A DNA stretch of 6,551 bases. Origin: JAPLGD01 sp041302745 (GTDB taxonomy: Bacteria; Bipolaricaulota; Bipolaricaulia; UBA7950; UBA9294). Under the pieces are notes generated by a model that saw nothing but the letters and a program-made list of their open reading frames with translations, ran no database searches and had not been told where the DNA came from. The stretch lies in contig JBFYQP010000171.1 in NCBI GenBank assembly GCA_041302745.1, positions 1 through 6,551 of the forward strand. The letters are read 5' to 3'. The translations under genes and the position numbers were made by a program. Positions 5,584-6,551 of the stretch are shown one piece after another; the stretch's first letter is position 1, and each line of letters opens with the position of its first letter.

Positions 5584-6345
5584 CTACTCCCCGGACTCGA
5601 GTCGCTCGAGGACGTCGTCGTCGACGTCGAAGTTCGCGAAAACTTCCTGGACGTCTTCGTTGTCGTCAAGCGCGTCGATCAGTCGCAGAACCTTGCCGGC
5701 CGAGTTCTCGCCGATGTGGACGGTGTTCTTCGGGACCATCGTCACTTCGGCGCGCGTCGGCGTCAGGCCCTTCTCCTGGACGACGGTGGAGAGCGCAGGC
5801 AGAGCGGAGACGGCGCAGAAGACTTCGAGGGTGTCCTCGCTCATCTGCAGATCGTCGGCGCCTGCCTCGATCAGCGCCATCTCAAGCTCGTCGCGGTCGA
5901 CCTCTTCCGGCAGGTCCTCGAGTACGACAATGCCCCGCCGCTCGAACAGCCAGGCTACGCTGCCGGCGGGCACCATGTTCCCGCCGTGCTTGCTGAACAC
6001 GTGGCGGATGTCGGCCGCCGCGCGATTCCGGTTGTCGGTGATGGCGCGGACGAGGACGGCGACTCCGTCGGACGCGTAGCCTTCGTAGGTGATCTCCTCA
6101 TAGGCCGCGCCTTCCAGCTCGCCGGCGCCCCGCTTGATCGCCCGGTCGATGCTGTCCTTGGGAACGTTGGCCGCCTTGGCGCGCTCGAGCGCCTGGGCCA
6201 ATCCGGAGTTGTTCTCGGGGTTCGGGTCTCCGTTCCGGGCCTGGAGGGTGACCTCCTTGATGAGCTTCGAGAAGACGCCCGACTTCTTCCTGTCCTGCCG
6301 CTCTTTGCGAAACTTCTTATTCGCCCACTCTGAATGTCCAGCCAT
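5584..6345 (-). CDS. yebC: YebC/TACO1-family translation or transcription regulator
   Basis: This is a YebC-family cytoplasmic protein. The family was long annotated as transcriptional regulators; the mitochondrial member TACO1 activates translation, and bacterial members have been linked to relief of ribosome stalling at proline-rich stretches. Which role applies here cannot be read from sequence. The 253 residues match the family in full: MAGHSEWAN at 1-9, VFSKLIKEVT (24-33), AKAANVPKDSIDRAIKRG (56-73), YEGYASDGVAVLV (87-99), TDNRNRAAADIRHVF (103-117), KHGGNMVPAGSVAWLF (119-134), and the C-terminal DDNEDVQEVFANFD (227-240). The near-invariant opening MAGHSKW is here MAGHSEW, and the next positions also differ (NKKFRKERQD rather than the usual NIKHRKxxQD). 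The ATG at 6345 is set by that opening and by GGGAG 4 nt upstream. It is not next to ruvC, a frequent neighbour. A promoter lies directly upstream. Confidence 0.95.
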   Translation of the reverse strand: MAGHSEWANKKFRKERQDRKKSGVFSKLIKEVTLQARNGDPNPENNSGLAQALERAKAANVPKDSIDRAIKRGAGELEGAAYEEITYEGYASDGVAVLVRAITDNRNRAAADIRHVFSKHGGNMVPAGSVAWLFERRGIVVLEDLPEEVDRDELEMALIEAGADDLQMSEDTLEVFCAVSALPALSTVVQEKGLTPTRAEVTMVPKNTVHIGENSAGKVLRLIDALDDNEDVQEVFANFDVDDDVLERLESGE

Positions 6346-6377
6346 GCGTCTCCCAGTCTGCTTACGGTCCCACCCTG

Positions 6378-6406
6378 ATCTTAGCCGTGGCCATTCCGAC
6401 TGGCAA
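6378..6406 (-). promoter_or_regulatory. Sigma70-type promoter for yebC
   Basis: On the minus strand TTGCCA (6406-6401, 5/6 to TTGACA), a spacer of exactly 17 nt, and TAAGAT (6383-6378, 4/6 to TATAAT). Transcription would start near 6371 and give a leader of about 26 nt containing the GGGAG before yebC. It is the best promoter match in the window and sits in a non-coding gap directly upstream of yebC. Confidence 0.65.
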
Positions 6407-6414
6407 ACACGGCT
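6383..6414. repeat. Inverted repeat overlapping the yebC promoter
   Basis: Outer arms AGCCGTG (6383-6389) and CACGGCT (6408-6414) pair perfectly; inner arms GCCA (6390-6393) and TGGC (6401-6404) extend the stem to 11 bp around a TTCCGAC loop, with an AAA bulge. It begins 3 nt after the stop codon of the gene entering from the right, as a terminator hairpin would, but has no T-run. It also spans the -35 and spacer of the yebC promoter, so it could instead be an operator. Confidence 0.5.
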
Positions 6415-6417
6415 TCC

Positions 6418-6551
6418 TCACGGGCAGGTGAGCGTTGCGAGGACCTTGTGTGCCTGGCGGACGGACAGCTCGTTGTAGAGCGGCCAGAGGGCCATCGCTG
6501 TTGCGTCGGCCGACCGTGCGATGACATCCCGCAGCAACGCGCACGCCTCGG
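6418..6551 (-). CDS. 3' end of an unrecognised gene (partial)
   Basis: The last 43 codons of a minus-strand gene that enters from the right edge and stops at a TGA (6420-6418). There is no start codon in the window before it. Support for coding: the frame is open to the edge, about 37 of 43 codons end in G or C, and the translation is a plausible helical protein end (EACALLRDVIARSAD, then LWPLYNELSVRQAH, then KVLATLTCP). Other frames here read as arginine/serine-rich shadow. I do not recognise the family. It is probably a separate transcript from yebC, because a hairpin and a promoter lie between them. Confidence 0.5.
   Translation of the reverse strand, partial: EACALLRDVIARSADATAMALWPLYNELSVRQAHKVLATLTCP

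Noticed and set aside
5578..6333. 251-codon plus-strand frame antisense to almost all of yebC
   Set aside because: It mirrors yebC codon by codon in a high-GC gene, has no ribosome binding site seen and no recognisable domain.

Overview
This 6,551-base window is GC-rich (about 65% by eye) and densely coding. It carries bacterial housekeeping genes: a recX-like gene cut by the left edge, ispF (MEP isoprenoid pathway), rseP (intramembrane site-2 protease), tilS (tRNA-Ile lysidine synthetase) and a yebC/TACO1-family gene. Between them lie a two-gene secreted cassette (an unrecognised exported protein plus a calcineurin-type phosphoesterase) and a small membrane protein. I see no mobile element, CRISPR array, tRNA or rRNA. 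The mix points to a bacterial chromosome, possibly a diderm, because of the exported beta-rich protein. The phylum cannot be fixed by eye; an uncultured high-GC lineage is a reasonable guess.

Layout. Bases 3-957, plus strand: recX (partial), then ispF starting at a GTG inside the recX end. Bases 923-3609, minus strand: tilS then rseP, translationally coupled through an ATGA overlap; the rseP end overlaps the convergent ispF end by 35 nt. Bases 3610-3684: a 75-nt divergent gap with -10-like hexamers placed 6 nt before each start codon and no close Shine-Dalgarno, suggesting leaderless transcripts. Bases 3685-5144, plus strand: the exported unknown protein and the phosphoesterase, again coupled by ATGA and with a strong AGGAGG. 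Bases 5141-5506, minus strand: a small membrane protein whose TAG stop shares the palindrome CTAG with the phosphoesterase stop. Bases 5584-6345, minus strand: yebC, with a good sigma70-type promoter (TTGCCA, 17 nt, TAAGAT) interwoven with an inverted repeat. Bases 6418-6551, minus strand: the 3' end of an unrecognised gene entering from the right edge.

Functionally these are mostly independent core jobs: RecA control, isoprenoid precursors, envelope proteolysis, tRNA decoding and translation. The least explained part is the cell-envelope block at 3685-5506: an exported beta-rich protein, a phosphoesterase with a C-terminal hydrophobic helix and no substrate-binding C-terminal domain, and a convergent PGLGQ-motif membrane protein. 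I do not see a clearly new multi-gene system; the exported-protein/phosphoesterase pair is the best candidate for something uncharacterised.
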